Assembly (NCBI GenBank): GCA_021199255.1 | Contig: JAJQIK010000011.1 | Coordinates: 19,096 to 83,095, forward strand | Length of the DNA: 64,000 bases | Origin: Clostridiales bacterium | Lineage (GTDB): Bacteria > Bacillota > Clostridia > Lachnospirales > Lachnospiraceae | Direction: 5' to 3' | Shown here: one piece after another, positions 16,728 to 25,764 of the stretch | Layout of the letters: the number at the start of each line of letters is the position of its first letter | How positions within the stretch are numbered: the first letter of the stretch is position 1 | Notes under the pieces: generated by a model | What the model was told of the DNA's origin: nothing | What the model saw: the letters and a program-made list of their open reading frames with translations, nothing else | Database searches by the model: none | Translations under genes and position numbers: made by a program

Positions 16728-18317
16728 TTACTTCAAAGACTCTACCGCAGCTCTCTCAATCGCCAGGCCTGCGCTGTAACGCTTCATAAATTCATCAAAG
16801 CCCTTTACATCCTCGGCTTTAGGGGCAAGCTTCTCGCCCTTCTGTCCCGCAAATACCTTGCTCTCCAGAAATGCTGCCAGGCTTTCCTTCTCACCCTTAT
16901 GAATCATGTACGAAGCAAGCAGGGCAATTCCCCATGCGCCGCCTTCTCCCGCTGTCTCCATCACGCTTACCGGCGCGTCAATGGCCGCCGCCAGAATACT
17001 CTGGCCTACGCCTTTGGTTTTAAACAGGCCGCCGTGTCCGAAGATCTCATCTACTTCCACGCCCTCTTCCTTCAGGAGAATATCCAGACCGGTCTTGAGC
17101 GCTCCCAGGGCGGTAAAGAGATGTACCCTCATGAAATTAGCCAGATTAAATTTAGCGTCCGGTGTACGGACAAACAACGGCCGTCCTTCATTAAAGCCCG
17201 TTACATGCTCGCCGGAGAAATAATTGTACGCCAGCAGGCCGCCGCAGTCCTCGTCTCCTTCCAGCGCCTTGCGGTACAGATTACCATACAGCTCGTTCAT
17301 GTCAACTTTGAGCCCCATAACTTCGGAATATTCCTTAAACAGATTCACCCATGCGTTTAAGTCGGAGGTACAGTTATTGCAGTGCACCATCGCTACCAGA
17401 CTGCCGTCGGGCGTTGTTACCAAATCGATCTCGTCATGTACTCTGGATAATTCTTTCTCCATAACAATCATACCGAACACACTGGTTCCGGCAGATACAT
17501 TACCCGTTCTCTGCGCCACGCTGTTAGTAGCCGCCATACCCGTTCCGGCATCGCCTTCGGGGGGACAGAAGGGTACTCCTGCCTCTAAGGTTCCGGTGGG
17601 GTCTAATAATCGAGCGCCCTCCGCCGTCAATACGCCGGCCTGCTGCCCCGCAGTATAAACCGCCGGAAGGATTTCTTTCAGCTTCCAATCGTACTTGCCT
17701 GCTACCAGCTCGTCAAACTGCGCGAGCATCTTCTCGTGGAACTGTCCCGTGGCAATATCAATGGGGAACATTCCGGAGGCTTCGCCCACGCCCACGATCT
17801 TCTCTCCGGTCAGCTTCCAGTGGACATATCCCGCCAGCGTAATCACAAACTTCAGATCCGCCACATGCTCTTCACCGTTTAAAATAGCCTGATAAAGATG
17901 CGCAATCGTCCATCTCTGGGGAATATGATATTGGAACAGCTCTGTCAGCTTTACGGAAGCTTCCTCTGTAATGGTATTTCTCCATGTACGGAAAGGAACC
18001 ATTAACTCGTCCTTCTCATTAAACGCCATATAGCCGTGCATCATGGCGCTGAAACCGATCGCCCCGATTTTCGTCAGCTTTTCGCCATACTGAGCCTGCA
18101 CATCATCAGCCAGCTTCCGGTAGCAGTCCTGCAGCCCTGTCCAGATGTCGTCTAAGCTATAAGTCCAGATGCCGTTCTCCAGTCTGTTCTCCCAGTCATG
18201 CGCGCCGGACGCGACAGGCTGATTGTTCTCGTCTACCAGAACCGCTTTGATTCTGGTAGAGCCGAACTCAATGCCCAATACTGATTTACCATTTGCAATA
18301 CATTCTTTTGCTCCCAT
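16728..18317 (-). CDS. araB: FGGY-family kinase, probable L-ribulokinase
   Basis: 529 residues with the FGGY actin-like fold: [17 protein letters not shown] at the N-terminal phosphate loop, [22 protein letters not shown] and the C-terminal [29 protein letters not shown]-type segment. Sits between araA and araD, so ribulose is the expected substrate. The sequence belongs to the clostridial AraB group that annotators often call xylulokinase or simply FGGY kinase, so the name depends partly on context. Pathway position: second step, ATP-dependent phosphorylation of L-ribulose. Confidence 0.88.
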   Translation of the reverse strand: MGAKECIANGKSVLGIEFGSTRIKAVLVDENNQPVASGAHDWENRLENGIWTYSLDDIWTGLQDCYRKLADDVQAQYGEKLTKIGAIGFSAMMHGYMAFNEKDELMVPFRTWRNTITEEASVKLTELFQYHIPQRWTIAHLYQAILNGEEHVADLKFVITLAGYVHWKLTGEKIVGVGEASGMFPIDIATGQFHEKMLAQFDELVAGKYDWKLKEILPAVYTAGQQAGVLTAEGARLLDPTGTLEAGVPFCPPEGDAGTGMAATNSVAQRTGNVSAGTSVFGMIVMEKELSRVHDEIDLVTTPDGSLVAMVHCNNCTSDLNAWVNLFKEYSEVMGLKVDMNELYGNLYRKALEGDEDCGGLLAYNYFSGEHVTGFNEGRPLFVRTPDAKFNLANFMRVHLFTALGALKTGLDILLKEEGVEVDEIFGHGGLFKTKGVGQSILAAAIDAPVSVMETAGEGGAWGIALLASYMIHKGEKESLAAFLESKVFAGQKGEKLAPKAEDVKGFDEFMKRYSAGLAIERAAVESLK

Positions 18318-18384
18318 ACTTACCTCCGTTTTCCTCTATTTACAGCGCGCTCAACGCTGCCTGCGGGAATAACTGTTCTCCCTA

Positions 18385-19881
18385 TCAGCGATATGCCGCC
18401 TCGTTCCATCTCAATTCATTCTTGAAATCGCGGATTGTGGTATCCTTGTCGATTACAACGCTCTCAATACCCATAGCGGCCGCCCAGTCTACCATCTGAT
18501 CTACCGTCAAATCGTAGGAGAATGCCGTATGATGTGCGCCGCCCGCAAGAATCCATGCCGTAGCGCCAATTTCCATATTCGGCTGAGGCGTCCAGAACGC
18601 CGTACCAACAGGCAGCTTAGGCATAGGCTTTTCGACTTTCTTACAATCAACCGCGTTAACCAGCAGTCTGAATCTGGTGCCAAGATCAACCAAGGAGCAC
18701 GCTACCGCCGGGCCTGTCTTGGAGGTAAATACCAGACGGGCAGGATCTTCCCTGTTACCCATGGACAACGGGCAGACCTTAATGCCGATCTCGCCGTCCG
18801 CTACGGAAGGACATACCTCTAACATATGCGCCTGTAAAATACCTTCCTTGCCGGGTACTAAATTATAAGTATAATCCTCCATCATGGAAGTACCCTTCGC
18901 GTCCTTCATACCGGCTGTCATTAACTTCATGGTGCGAACCATGGCGGCTACCTTCCAGTCGCCCTCTGCGCCAAAGCCATAACCCTTCTCCATCAGTCTC
19001 TGGATAGCCAGACCCGGAAGCTGCTTTAATCCGCCCAGCATACCGAAATGCGTTACAACTGCATGATAATTATTGTCTACTAAGAATTTCTCGATACCGA
19101 TTTCCTGCTGCGCCTGTACGGCCACATGTCTTCTAAATTCGTCTAAATCTCTGCCTTCATCGATAATCTTATATTTGCTGTAATATTCTTCCACCAACGC
19201 GTCTACGTCGCCCTGTGCAACCGCGTCGACATATTCTACAAGGTCGTTCACACAATAATGGTCGATCTCCCAGCCAAACTTGATCTGCGCCTCTACCTTA
19301 TCTCCTTCCGTTACCGCTACGTTGTTCATGTTGTCGCCGAAACGGCATACCCGGATATGGGAGGATTCGATCACGCCGATGGCGGTTCTCATCCAGCTTC
19401 CAAGCTGCTTCTGAACGCTGTCATTCGCCCAGTGTCCTACGATAATCTTTCTCTCAATTCCCATACGGCTTACGATATGGCCATACTCTCTGTCGCCGTG
19501 GGCGGACTGGTTCTCATTCATAAAATCCATATCGATAGTGTCATAAGGAAGTTCTTCGTTAAACTGTGTATGCAGATGGCACAGAGGTTTCTTGTACTCC
19601 TTTAAGCCCAAAATCCACATCTTAGCAGGTGAAAAGGTATGCATCCAGGTAATAACGCCCGCACAGTCGGGGTCATTGTTGGCATCGTTAAAGGTCTGGC
19701 GGATAGAAGCCTGGCTGATAAGCGTAGGCTTTAAGACCACCTCAAAAGGAAGATTCCCGGAAGCGTTTAAGCCCTCTACGATCTTAGCGGAATGTTCCGC
19801 CACTTTTCTCAGGCACTCGTCACCGTACAGATCCTGTGAACCGGTACAAAACCAAAATTTGTAATTCTTTACTGCGTTCAT
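18385..19881 (-). CDS. araA: L-arabinose isomerase
   Basis: Isomerises L-arabinose to L-ribulose. 498 residues, the normal length. Visible landmarks are FWFCTGSQDLYG at the N-terminus, the CAGVITWMHTFSPAKMWI block, HLHTQFNEELPYDTIDMDFMN, GFGAEGDWKVAA and the late GGAHHTAFS. First gene of the operon araA-araB-araD-tkt-tkt-rpe on the minus strand. Its promoter carries an AraR-type operator between -35 and -10 (20002-20016), so it is probably derepressed by arabinose. Confidence 0.97.
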   Translation of the reverse strand: MNAVKNYKFWFCTGSQDLYGDECLRKVAEHSAKIVEGLNASGNLPFEVVLKPTLISQASIRQTFNDANNDPDCAGVITWMHTFSPAKMWILGLKEYKKPLCHLHTQFNEELPYDTIDMDFMNENQSAHGDREYGHIVSRMGIERKIIVGHWANDSVQKQLGSWMRTAIGVIESSHIRVCRFGDNMNNVAVTEGDKVEAQIKFGWEIDHYCVNDLVEYVDAVAQGDVDALVEEYYSKYKIIDEGRDLDEFRRHVAVQAQQEIGIEKFLVDNNYHAVVTHFGMLGGLKQLPGLAIQRLMEKGYGFGAEGDWKVAAMVRTMKLMTAGMKDAKGTSMMEDYTYNLVPGKEGILQAHMLEVCPSVADGEIGIKVCPLSMGNREDPARLVFTSKTGPAVACSLVDLGTRFRLLVNAVDCKKVEKPMPKLPVGTAFWTPQPNMEIGATAWILAGGAHHTAFSYDLTVDQMVDWAAAMGIESVVIDKDTTIRDFKNELRWNEAAYR

Positions 19882-19993
19882 TCTTTTCCCTCCGTTTTAT
19901 ATAGTTTTGATTAGGGCAACTTGTACTCTATACAACTTTTCCTCAAAAAACGCCATATTTTCGCACAAATCACCTTAGTTCCTCTTATAAAAA

Positions 19994-20023
19994 ATAATAG
20001 CACTTGTACGTACAATTTTGCAA
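19994..20023 (-). promoter_or_regulatory. araA promoter
   Basis: On the minus strand TTGCAA (20018-20023) and TATTAT (19994-19999) are 18 bases apart, about 115 bases upstream of araA. The AraR palindrome fills the spacer, the classical place for a repressor to block RNA polymerase. Confidence 0.65.
20002..20016. promoter_or_regulatory. AraR operator
   Basis: ACTTGTACGTACAAT contains the 12-base palindrome TTGTACGTACAA, the core of the B. subtilis AraR operator (ATTTGTACGTACAAAT). A related half-site (GTTGTACAT, 20024-20032) lies beside it. A looser pair of half-sites TTGTA...TACAA with 5-base spacing lies at 19921-19935 in the leader. The araR gene is immediately upstream, so the assignment is well supported. 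Confidence 0.85.
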
Positions 20024-20045
20024 GTTGTACATATTGATTTTCTTC

Positions 20046-21137
20046 CTACACTTTTCTGACGGAATCCCTCTGCACAATATCCACGTCAAATTCATAATTA
20101 GCGTCAAAAAAAGGATCCTTAATCAGATGCAGCAGATTCTCCGCCGCTTTCTTCCCCAGTTCTTCCATGGGGTGAGGCGCCGATGTAATTGCCACTTCGC
20201 CCAGCACTGCCAGCTCGGAATCGTCAACGCCTGCTATGGACAGATCCTGTGGGACTCTGACCCCGGCTTTTCTCAGGATATCAATCAGGCCAAAGGCCAC
20301 CTCGTCGTTATAACAAAACACTCCGGTACATCCCTCAAAGCGATCCAGTATTTTCTCCGTCAGCTTATCTAAATGCTTCACATCTTCCGTATCTACCCAG
20401 AAGATTCTCGAATCGACCACCTCCAGTCCGGCGTCCAGCATTGCGTCCATATATCCTGAATACCGCAGCCGTCCCTGTCCGTCGTCCAGTTTAAAGATAC
20501 CGCCGATTTCCCGATGTCCCATGGCTATCAAATGCTTCGTCATTTTCCAGCCCGCCATATGGTCGTTAATCGATACATGGGGAATCTTAAGCTGCGGATA
20601 ATAGCTGTTGATAAAAATAACCGGTATCCGACGCTTCCGAATCTCCTGATAAAGATGAAGATTAGGGTTGGGAATCCCGCTCTTCGTAGTTTCTACGATA
20701 ATGCCCGCCACTTCGTCTCTGCTGATAATATCCTCCAGAATCGTCCTCTCTCTTCCGTTCTGGTTATTCGTAAATGCAATCTGCACGGAATATCCGGCTT
20801 CCAGCAATACGTTTTCAATTCCCTGAATGGTTCTGGGAAAAATATAGCCGTCCACATAGGTCGTCACCACGGAAACTCTCATCCGTTTCGCCAGATTCAC
20901 CAGACGGTTATCATTGATATAGGTTCCGCTGCCCTGTACCCTGCGGATCATTCCGTCCTGTTCCAGCACGCTGATTGCATGTCTGACCGTCTGGCGGCTC
21001 ACTCCGAACATTTCCTTCAGTTGATTCTCGGAATACATCTTCTGTCCCGCTACCAGCTTTTTCTCTTGAATCTGTCCATTAATCCACTTCACCAGCTCTA
21101 AATATTTGGGTGTTGCCTTATCCATTGTTTCCTCCAT
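20046..21137 (-). CDS. araR: AraR-type arabinose repressor (GntR HTH plus LacI-like sensor)
   Basis: 363 residues. The N-terminal 75 residues are a GntR winged helix (YSENQLKEMFGVSRQTVRHAISVLEQDGMIRRVQGSGTYI). The rest is a periplasmic-binding-protein-like effector domain of the LacI/GalR type (VSVVTTYVDGYIFPRTIQGIEN..., GVFCYNDEVAFGLIDIL..., SIAGVDDSELA). This mix is diagnostic of AraR. It lies directly upstream of the arabinose operon on the same strand, with an AraR box between. Start is the ATG at 21137 or the in-frame ATG four codons later. A paralogue is encoded at 28936-30069. Confidence 0.93.
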   Translation of the reverse strand: MEETMDKATPKYLELVKWINGQIQEKKLVAGQKMYSENQLKEMFGVSRQTVRHAISVLEQDGMIRRVQGSGTYINDNRLVNLAKRMRVSVVTTYVDGYIFPRTIQGIENVLLEAGYSVQIAFTNNQNGRERTILEDIISRDEVAGIIVETTKSGIPNPNLHLYQEIRKRRIPVIFINSYYPQLKIPHVSINDHMAGWKMTKHLIAMGHREIGGIFKLDDGQGRLRYSGYMDAMLDAGLEVVDSRIFWVDTEDVKHLDKLTEKILDRFEGCTGVFCYNDEVAFGLIDILRKAGVRVPQDLSIAGVDDSELAVLGEVAITSAPHPMEELGKKAAENLLHLIKDPFFDANYEFDVDIVQRDSVRKV

Positions 21138-21228
21138 GTCAGAGCAGCCGCCTACAATGGCCTGTATGATGCTAAGGTATAAGCTGCCCGCACTTCCCCC
21201 AGACGAAAATCCTGTATGCTTCTATTTT

Positions 21229-21264
21229 AAATCACAAAGGGCCGCCCCGCAATAAGGCAGCCCT
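21229..21264 (-). terminator. Terminator after the chemotaxis receptor gene
   Basis: A 9-bp stem (AGGGC.GCC at 21256-21264 on the minus strand with 21238-21246, one G-U pair) and a 9-base loop, followed on the minus strand by TTGTGATTTAAAA. A T run also follows on the plus side, so it may work both ways. It separates the receptor from araR. Confidence 0.55.
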
Positions 21265-21320
21265 GTTTTTCTACTTCTGAATTGCAAATATCCTCGTCTC
21301 TTCCGGGCAAAGCCTCTCCA

Positions 21321-23039
21321 TTATACCTTAAAGCACGCGGTCTGCCGGGATAAATGGCCAATCACTCCGGACACCTGCTCCAGCGCGCCGATAATATCCT
21401 GCATACTGTCCGCGAGCGCCGTGGTATTGGCAACCACTCCCGTTACGCTCTGGGCGCTTTCCTGTACATTGTTCGCAATATCATCGTTGGACTGCGCCAC
21501 CGACTGCATGATACCGCCGACTTTTTCCATGGAGTCTCTGATCTCCGTCATCATCTGCGCTACCGTAATAGAATCGTTAAGATACTGTTCGCCGGTATTT
21601 TCCAGAATCTCATAATCAGGAAGGATTCTCTCATTGATGAAATCTACCAGGCTTCGGGCATTGTCCGCCAAAGTGGTAACCGCGGCGACAACTTCGCCGG
21701 AAATCTGCTGAATATTATTCGCCGTCTCCTTAGAATTGTCCGCCAGCACGCGAATCTCGTCTGCGACTACCGCGAAACCCCGTCCCGCTTCGCCTGCTCT
21801 GGCCGCTTCAATGGACGCGTTTAATGCCAGCAGGTTCGTTTTAGCGGCAATGCTTAAAATATCACCCGTCAGGCTGTCGATATTTTCAATCTTACGGCTA
21901 TCCCCAATGGACGCCTGCAAGGTTACGTCAAACTCTTTGATCATACTGCCTGCGGATTGTTTGCTGTCCTGAGCCAGCTTCTGCAGTTCCTGCGCGCGGG
22001 TTCTGATTTCATCTGCGAATTTGGTGCCGTGAACCGCCCGTTCAACCATTTGCTGTACAGACTCCTCCGCCTGCTTGGTACTTTCATTCACACAAGCCGC
22101 CGTAGCGGATACCTCTTCCATGCTCGCCGCCAGCCCTTCCATCGTATCAGAAGTCTCTTCCGCATTTCTGTTGGTCTGCTCCACCACCACGTTTACATTC
22201 TGCTGCTGCCTGTCTATCTCCTGTCCGCAGGAAATAACGCCCCCTATCATTTCCTGTAAAATATCCAGAAACTGATTTACGCCTCTGGCGAGCGTAGCAA
22301 TCTCGTCCTTCGTGGTCACCGGCACTCTGCCCGTCAGATCTCCCTGACCGTTATGAATATCTTCAATCATGCCGTTAATCACTCTCGCGATCCTGCGGAT
22401 CGGCACCACGATCAGGCGAATCGCAATGGCAGTCACCAGACCGGCCGCCGCCACCAGAAGAATCACCACCATCATAGTCACTCTGTTCGTCTGATCCGCC
22501 GTCTGCTGCAGCTCCGTCTTGCCTGTCTCCAGTTCTTCCGCAGAGTAAGCCAGCAGCTTCTGCATATTATTCTGAATCGTATCGTTTAACATACTAAGAT
22601 TATTGGTGATCAGGAGCGTAGCGTTCTCCTTATCATTCTTCCTGCTTGCCTCCAGCACGCTGTCCACGCACGTATCAAAGCTGATCAGCCTGCTCTCCAC
22701 CGTATCATAGGTGGCCTGCACTTCCTCGGAGGTGATTTCCGCCTGATAAGCCTCCATCTTCTCCCACATATCTTCTCTCGCCGCGTAAATTTCTTCCGCG
22801 CGCTTATCCATAATGCTGGACAGCTTCGTATTGACATGGGCGTAAAGACTCACATACATTTCCAGATAATCATCATAGATGCTATATATCATATTGGTCT
22901 TCTCAACCTGATTATTCATAAGCTCCTGGCTGCTTGTTGTAATAACGGTCAGATTATTCGCCAAAATTCCCAATGCCACAATGGCGATTAAGGTGAGCGC
23001 CATGATAGACGCCGCAAATTTGTATCCGATCTTTTTCAT
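21321..23039 (-). CDS. Methyl-accepting chemotaxis protein
   Basis: 572 residues. TM1 at about 8-28, a 160-residue helical sensor domain outside (4-helix-bundle type), TM2 at about 188-210, a HAMP segment ([42 protein letters not shown]), then the long cytoplasmic signalling bundle with the conserved tip ([32 protein letters not shown]). Senses a small molecule or repellent and controls CheA. No CheB/CheR docking pentapeptide is seen at the C-terminus (ends RQTACFKV). Monocistronic, with a terminator downstream. Being next to the arabinose locus does not prove a sugar ligand. Confidence 0.94.
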   Translation of the reverse strand: MKKIGYKFAASIMALTLIAIVALGILANNLTVITTSSQELMNNQVEKTNMIYSIYDDYLEMYVSLYAHVNTKLSSIMDKRAEEIYAAREDMWEKMEAYQAEITSEEVQATYDTVESRLISFDTCVDSVLEASRKNDKENATLLITNNLSMLNDTIQNNMQKLLAYSAEELETGKTELQQTADQTNRVTMMVVILLVAAAGLVTAIAIRLIVVPIRRIARVINGMIEDIHNGQGDLTGRVPVTTKDEIATLARGVNQFLDILQEMIGGVISCGQEIDRQQQNVNVVVEQTNRNAEETSDTMEGLAASMEEVSATAACVNESTKQAEESVQQMVERAVHGTKFADEIRTRAQELQKLAQDSKQSAGSMIKEFDVTLQASIGDSRKIENIDSLTGDILSIAAKTNLLALNASIEAARAGEAGRGFAVVADEIRVLADNSKETANNIQQISGEVVAAVTTLADNARSLVDFINERILPDYEILENTGEQYLNDSITVAQMMTEIRDSMEKVGGIMQSVAQSNDDIANNVQESAQSVTGVVANTTALADSMQDIIGALEQVSGVIGHLSRQTACFKV

Positions 23040-23166
23040 CCCCAGACCCTCCTTTTCCCTTCTCGTCAGCCGCCCATTCCGGCTTCTTCCATTCAGTATA
23101 ATGTTTCACACTAATCCCCATTTCTGAGCTAAAAGCGTCGGTACGACGCTTGTGCGAAGCGGCGGC

Positions 23167-23191
23167 GAGAAATCCGTGAAGACGGTTTCTC
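23167..23191. repeat. Short hairpin in the 23-kb gene-free stretch
   Basis: GAGAAA-CCGT pairs with ACGG-TTTCTC around a GAAG loop, a 10-bp stem with a one-base bulge. Confidence 0.55.
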
Positions 23192-23203
23192 GTCTGCCAT
23201 CAG

Positions 23204-23235
23204 GGCTATTTGCTTTCGCCCAGAAACAAATAGCC
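23204..23235. repeat. Short hairpin in the 23-kb gene-free stretch
   Basis: GGCTATTTG (23204-23212) pairs perfectly with CAAATAGCC (23227-23235) around a 14-base loop. No T run follows, so it is not an obvious terminator. Confidence 0.6.
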
Positions 23236-23297
23236 AAATCCACTTCCAGAGGATTGTGAAAAATCAGCACATCAGTGTGATTTTCATACTATTCTTA

Positions 23298-23515
23298 TTG
23301 CAGACAGGTAATTACGAAGCTTATTCATAGCGCCATATTAATTATGCGAATTGTATCAACATAAGCAGCCCCTTTGGAAACGTCGGTACTTGGCGAGGTG
23401 TTTTCGAGCCTAGTACCGCTACGTCGGAAACGGAGCGAAAGCGCGTCTGCGTTGTTGATACAATTTGCACAATTCACAGCCAGAAACAAGTTTCGCAATT
23501 ACCTGTCTTCTGCAA
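23298..23515. repeat. Long imperfect inverted repeat (foldback) in a gene-free stretch
   Basis: The 64-base left arm (23298-23361) and 63-base right arm (23453-23515) are imperfect reverse complements. The best inner part, 23345-23361 against 23453-23469, matches at 16 of 17 bases, and the outer ACAGGTAATT block is shared exactly. The 91-base middle has its own stem (GGTACTTGGC / GCCTAGTACC). It lies in the 621-base gap between the chemotaxis receptor and the ABC permease; no gene is seen in that gap on either strand. It could be a structured RNA or a small repeat element. Confidence 0.6.
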
Positions 23516-23660
23516 AATGAAAGAAGCAAAAGAAGCTGAGTTCATCATAACATATTTTCAAACCCAAGCCCAGCCCTTTTATCATTTTCAACACGTTTAC
23601 TTAAAAACTTAACAAAGGCGCACATATCCATGCGCGCCTCTGCAAAATTCCGATAGTGCA

Positions 23661-24686
23661 TTATGCTTTTTTACGTTCTTTAATATTGGCAAGGATCGCC
23701 TGCAAGACAATAAAGAAGCACAGCAGAATCGCCGTCACAATATTAGCCCAGGAGCTGACCAGCTTACCATTAGACTTAACTAAAGTAGAAATCGTACCGT
23801 TGATCATTACGCCGAACAGAGTACCGATTACATTACCCACACCGCCTGTCAGCAGCGTACCGCCGATAACGGCGGAAGAGATTGCGTCCATCTCAAAGCC
23901 GGTGGCCTGAGAAGTGGTGCCGCTCATGGTATTCAGGCAGTAGCAGATTCCGCCGATAGAAGCTAAGAAGCTCGCCAGCACATAGGTTTTCATCTTCGTC
24001 TTGCGCACATCCAGGCCCATCAGCGTTGCAGACTGGCTGTTGCCGCCCACCGCATAGATGCTTCTGCCGAATTTCGTATACTTCAGCATTAAGTAAATCA
24101 GCACCACGATCACCAGCGCTATGATTACGCTGATTCGCACATAGGGAACCTGAAGAATACCCTTTTTGTTTGTATAGGCTCCTATCCCAAAGGGAATATT
24201 CAGCTTCATATTAGACAGCTTCACAAACAATTCATCACTTACAATACTGACCTGATTGGTAGAAATAACCGCCGTCATACCTCGGGCAAAGAACAGACCC
24301 GCCATGGTAACGATAAAGGGCTGGATATCCAGATAAGCGATACAGAAGCCCTGTACGGCGCCGAATACAACGCCGATCAGTAATACCAGAATCATCAGCA
24401 CCGGACTTTTCAGTCCCCATTCTTCCATTCCTACGGCAAGGAACATACAGTCCATAGCCACTAAGGAGCCCACCGAGATATCAATACCACCCGTCAACAT
24501 TACGCAGGTGGTTCCGCATGCCACGCAGAGCAGACCCGCATTATTAATCAGCACATTCAGGAATGTCTGTAAATGTGTAAATCCTTTATCCGCGTATACA
24601 ATACAGCCCGCGCCGTACATCACTACAAATAGGACAATCGTAATAATCAATAAGATACTGTTGCTATTGATTTTCAATTTCTTCAT
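23661..24686 (-). CDS. yjfF: Sugar ABC transporter permease, YjfF-like
   Basis: 341 residues with about nine or ten membrane helices and the RbsC-type signature (CVMLTGGIDISVGSLVAMDC; GGTLLTGGVGNVIGTLFGVMINGTI). Last gene of a binding protein-ATPase-permease-permease unit matching E. coli ytfQRT-yjfF, where the transported sugar is galactofuranose. Four bases separate it from the preceding permease. Substrate here is inferred only at the level of a monosaccharide, likely a furanose form. Confidence 0.92.
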   Translation of the reverse strand: MKKLKINSNSILLIITIVLFVVMYGAGCIVYADKGFTHLQTFLNVLINNAGLLCVACGTTCVMLTGGIDISVGSLVAMDCMFLAVGMEEWGLKSPVLMILVLLIGVVFGAVQGFCIAYLDIQPFIVTMAGLFFARGMTAVISTNQVSIVSDELFVKLSNMKLNIPFGIGAYTNKKGILQVPYVRISVIIALVIVVLIYLMLKYTKFGRSIYAVGGNSQSATLMGLDVRKTKMKTYVLASFLASIGGICYCLNTMSGTTSQATGFEMDAISSAVIGGTLLTGGVGNVIGTLFGVMINGTISTLVKSNGKLVSSWANIVTAILLCFFIVLQAILANIKERKKA

Positions 24687-24690
24687 TCTC

Positions 24691-25764
24691 TTACGCCTCC
24701 TTTGCAGCCGCTCTCTTGGCAGACAGCTTCTTGAAATACTCTTTGACAGGACCTGACTGAATGACTACGATCAGGATAACGACAATAGCCTTAAATACAG
24801 GCGCCTGTGCGGAAGATACGCCAAGCGCATACAAAGTAGTCGTAATGGCCTGGATAGTGTAAGCGCCGATAATGGAACCGGCTAAGTTGAACTTACCGCC
24901 GCCAAGGCTGTTCCCGCCAAGGGCAACCGCAAGAATCGCATCCATTTCCATATTCAGGCCAATATTATTGGTATCCGCGGAATAGATACGGGAGGTGGCC
25001 GTAATACCGGCAATACCCGCGCACAGGCCGCAGATTGCATAACACATTAAAATAATTTTAGCGGAGTTAAAGCCTGAGATTCTTGCCGCCTTTTTATTAA
25101 TACCTACGCTCTGTACAAAGGTACCCAGCGCCGTAAATTTCAGAATCAACGCCATAACAAGCACACAGATGGCCGCAATCAGAATCGGTGTGGGCAGCGG
25201 TCCTATATAAGAGCCGAAGAACTGGAAGGAAGGCACCCGCACATACACGATAGCGCTGTTACACAGCAAAAGGCCGATAGCGCGCCCCGCCGACCAGAGA
25301 ATCAGGGTCGCAACCATGGGCTGAATATTCAGATACGCCACCAGAAATCCGTTAAACAGGCCGCAGACAACCGCTACCAGAATACCGGCGCCAATGCCCA
25401 TCCAAAGGGGATGCGCGTACTCAGATACATTGGTCACGCCATAGCCTGCAAGCAGCATACAGCACATACCGCCGGTCAGACTCATGACAGATCCCACGGA
25501 AATATCTGTTCCCGCCGAAGCGGATACTACCAGCGTCATACCGATCGCCAGAATAGCGACCTCGCTGCCACGATTTAAAATATCGATCAAACGCCCGTAT
25601 AATACAGTGTTGCCCGAAGAGGTAACCTGCGTGCTGATTGAAAAAAATGTAAAGGGCGCATTTCCGCTGGCAATATCATAGACCACATTGACCAGCATAA
25701 CCAGAATCATACTGAAGATCGGCAGGAATAACTGCATCTTCGTTATTTTTTTAAGATTACTCAT
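24691..25764 (-). CDS. ytfT: Sugar ABC transporter permease, YtfT-like
   Basis: About 357 residues with multiple membrane helices and the RbsC-family blocks (TLVVSASAGTDISVGSVMSLTGGM; ALGGNSLGGGKFNLAGSIIGAYTI). Probably pairs with the YjfF-like permease as a heterodimeric channel. The ATG at 25764 has GGAGG 8 bases upstream and overlaps the end of the ATPase gene (ATGAGTAA), so translation is coupled. An in-frame GTG at 25773 is too close to the ribosome site. Confidence 0.92.
   Translation of the reverse strand: MSNLKKITKMQLFLPIFSMILVMLVNVVYDIASGNAPFTFFSISTQVTSSGNTVLYGRLIDILNRGSEVAILAIGMTLVVSASAGTDISVGSVMSLTGGMCCMLLAGYGVTNVSEYAHPLWMGIGAGILVAVVCGLFNGFLVAYLNIQPMVATLILWSAGRAIGLLLCNSAIVYVRVPSFQFFGSYIGPLPTPILIAAICVLVMALILKFTALGTFVQSVGINKKAARISGFNSAKIILMCYAICGLCAGIAGITATSRIYSADTNNIGLNMEMDAILAVALGGNSLGGGKFNLAGSIIGAYTIQAITTTLYALGVSSAQAPVFKAIVVILIVVIQSGPVKEYFKKLSAKRAAAKEA

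Noticed and set aside
19918-19938. A second AraR operator in the araA leader
   Set aside because: The half-sites TTGTA and TACAA are present but 5 bases apart instead of 2, so I mention it only as a looser site.
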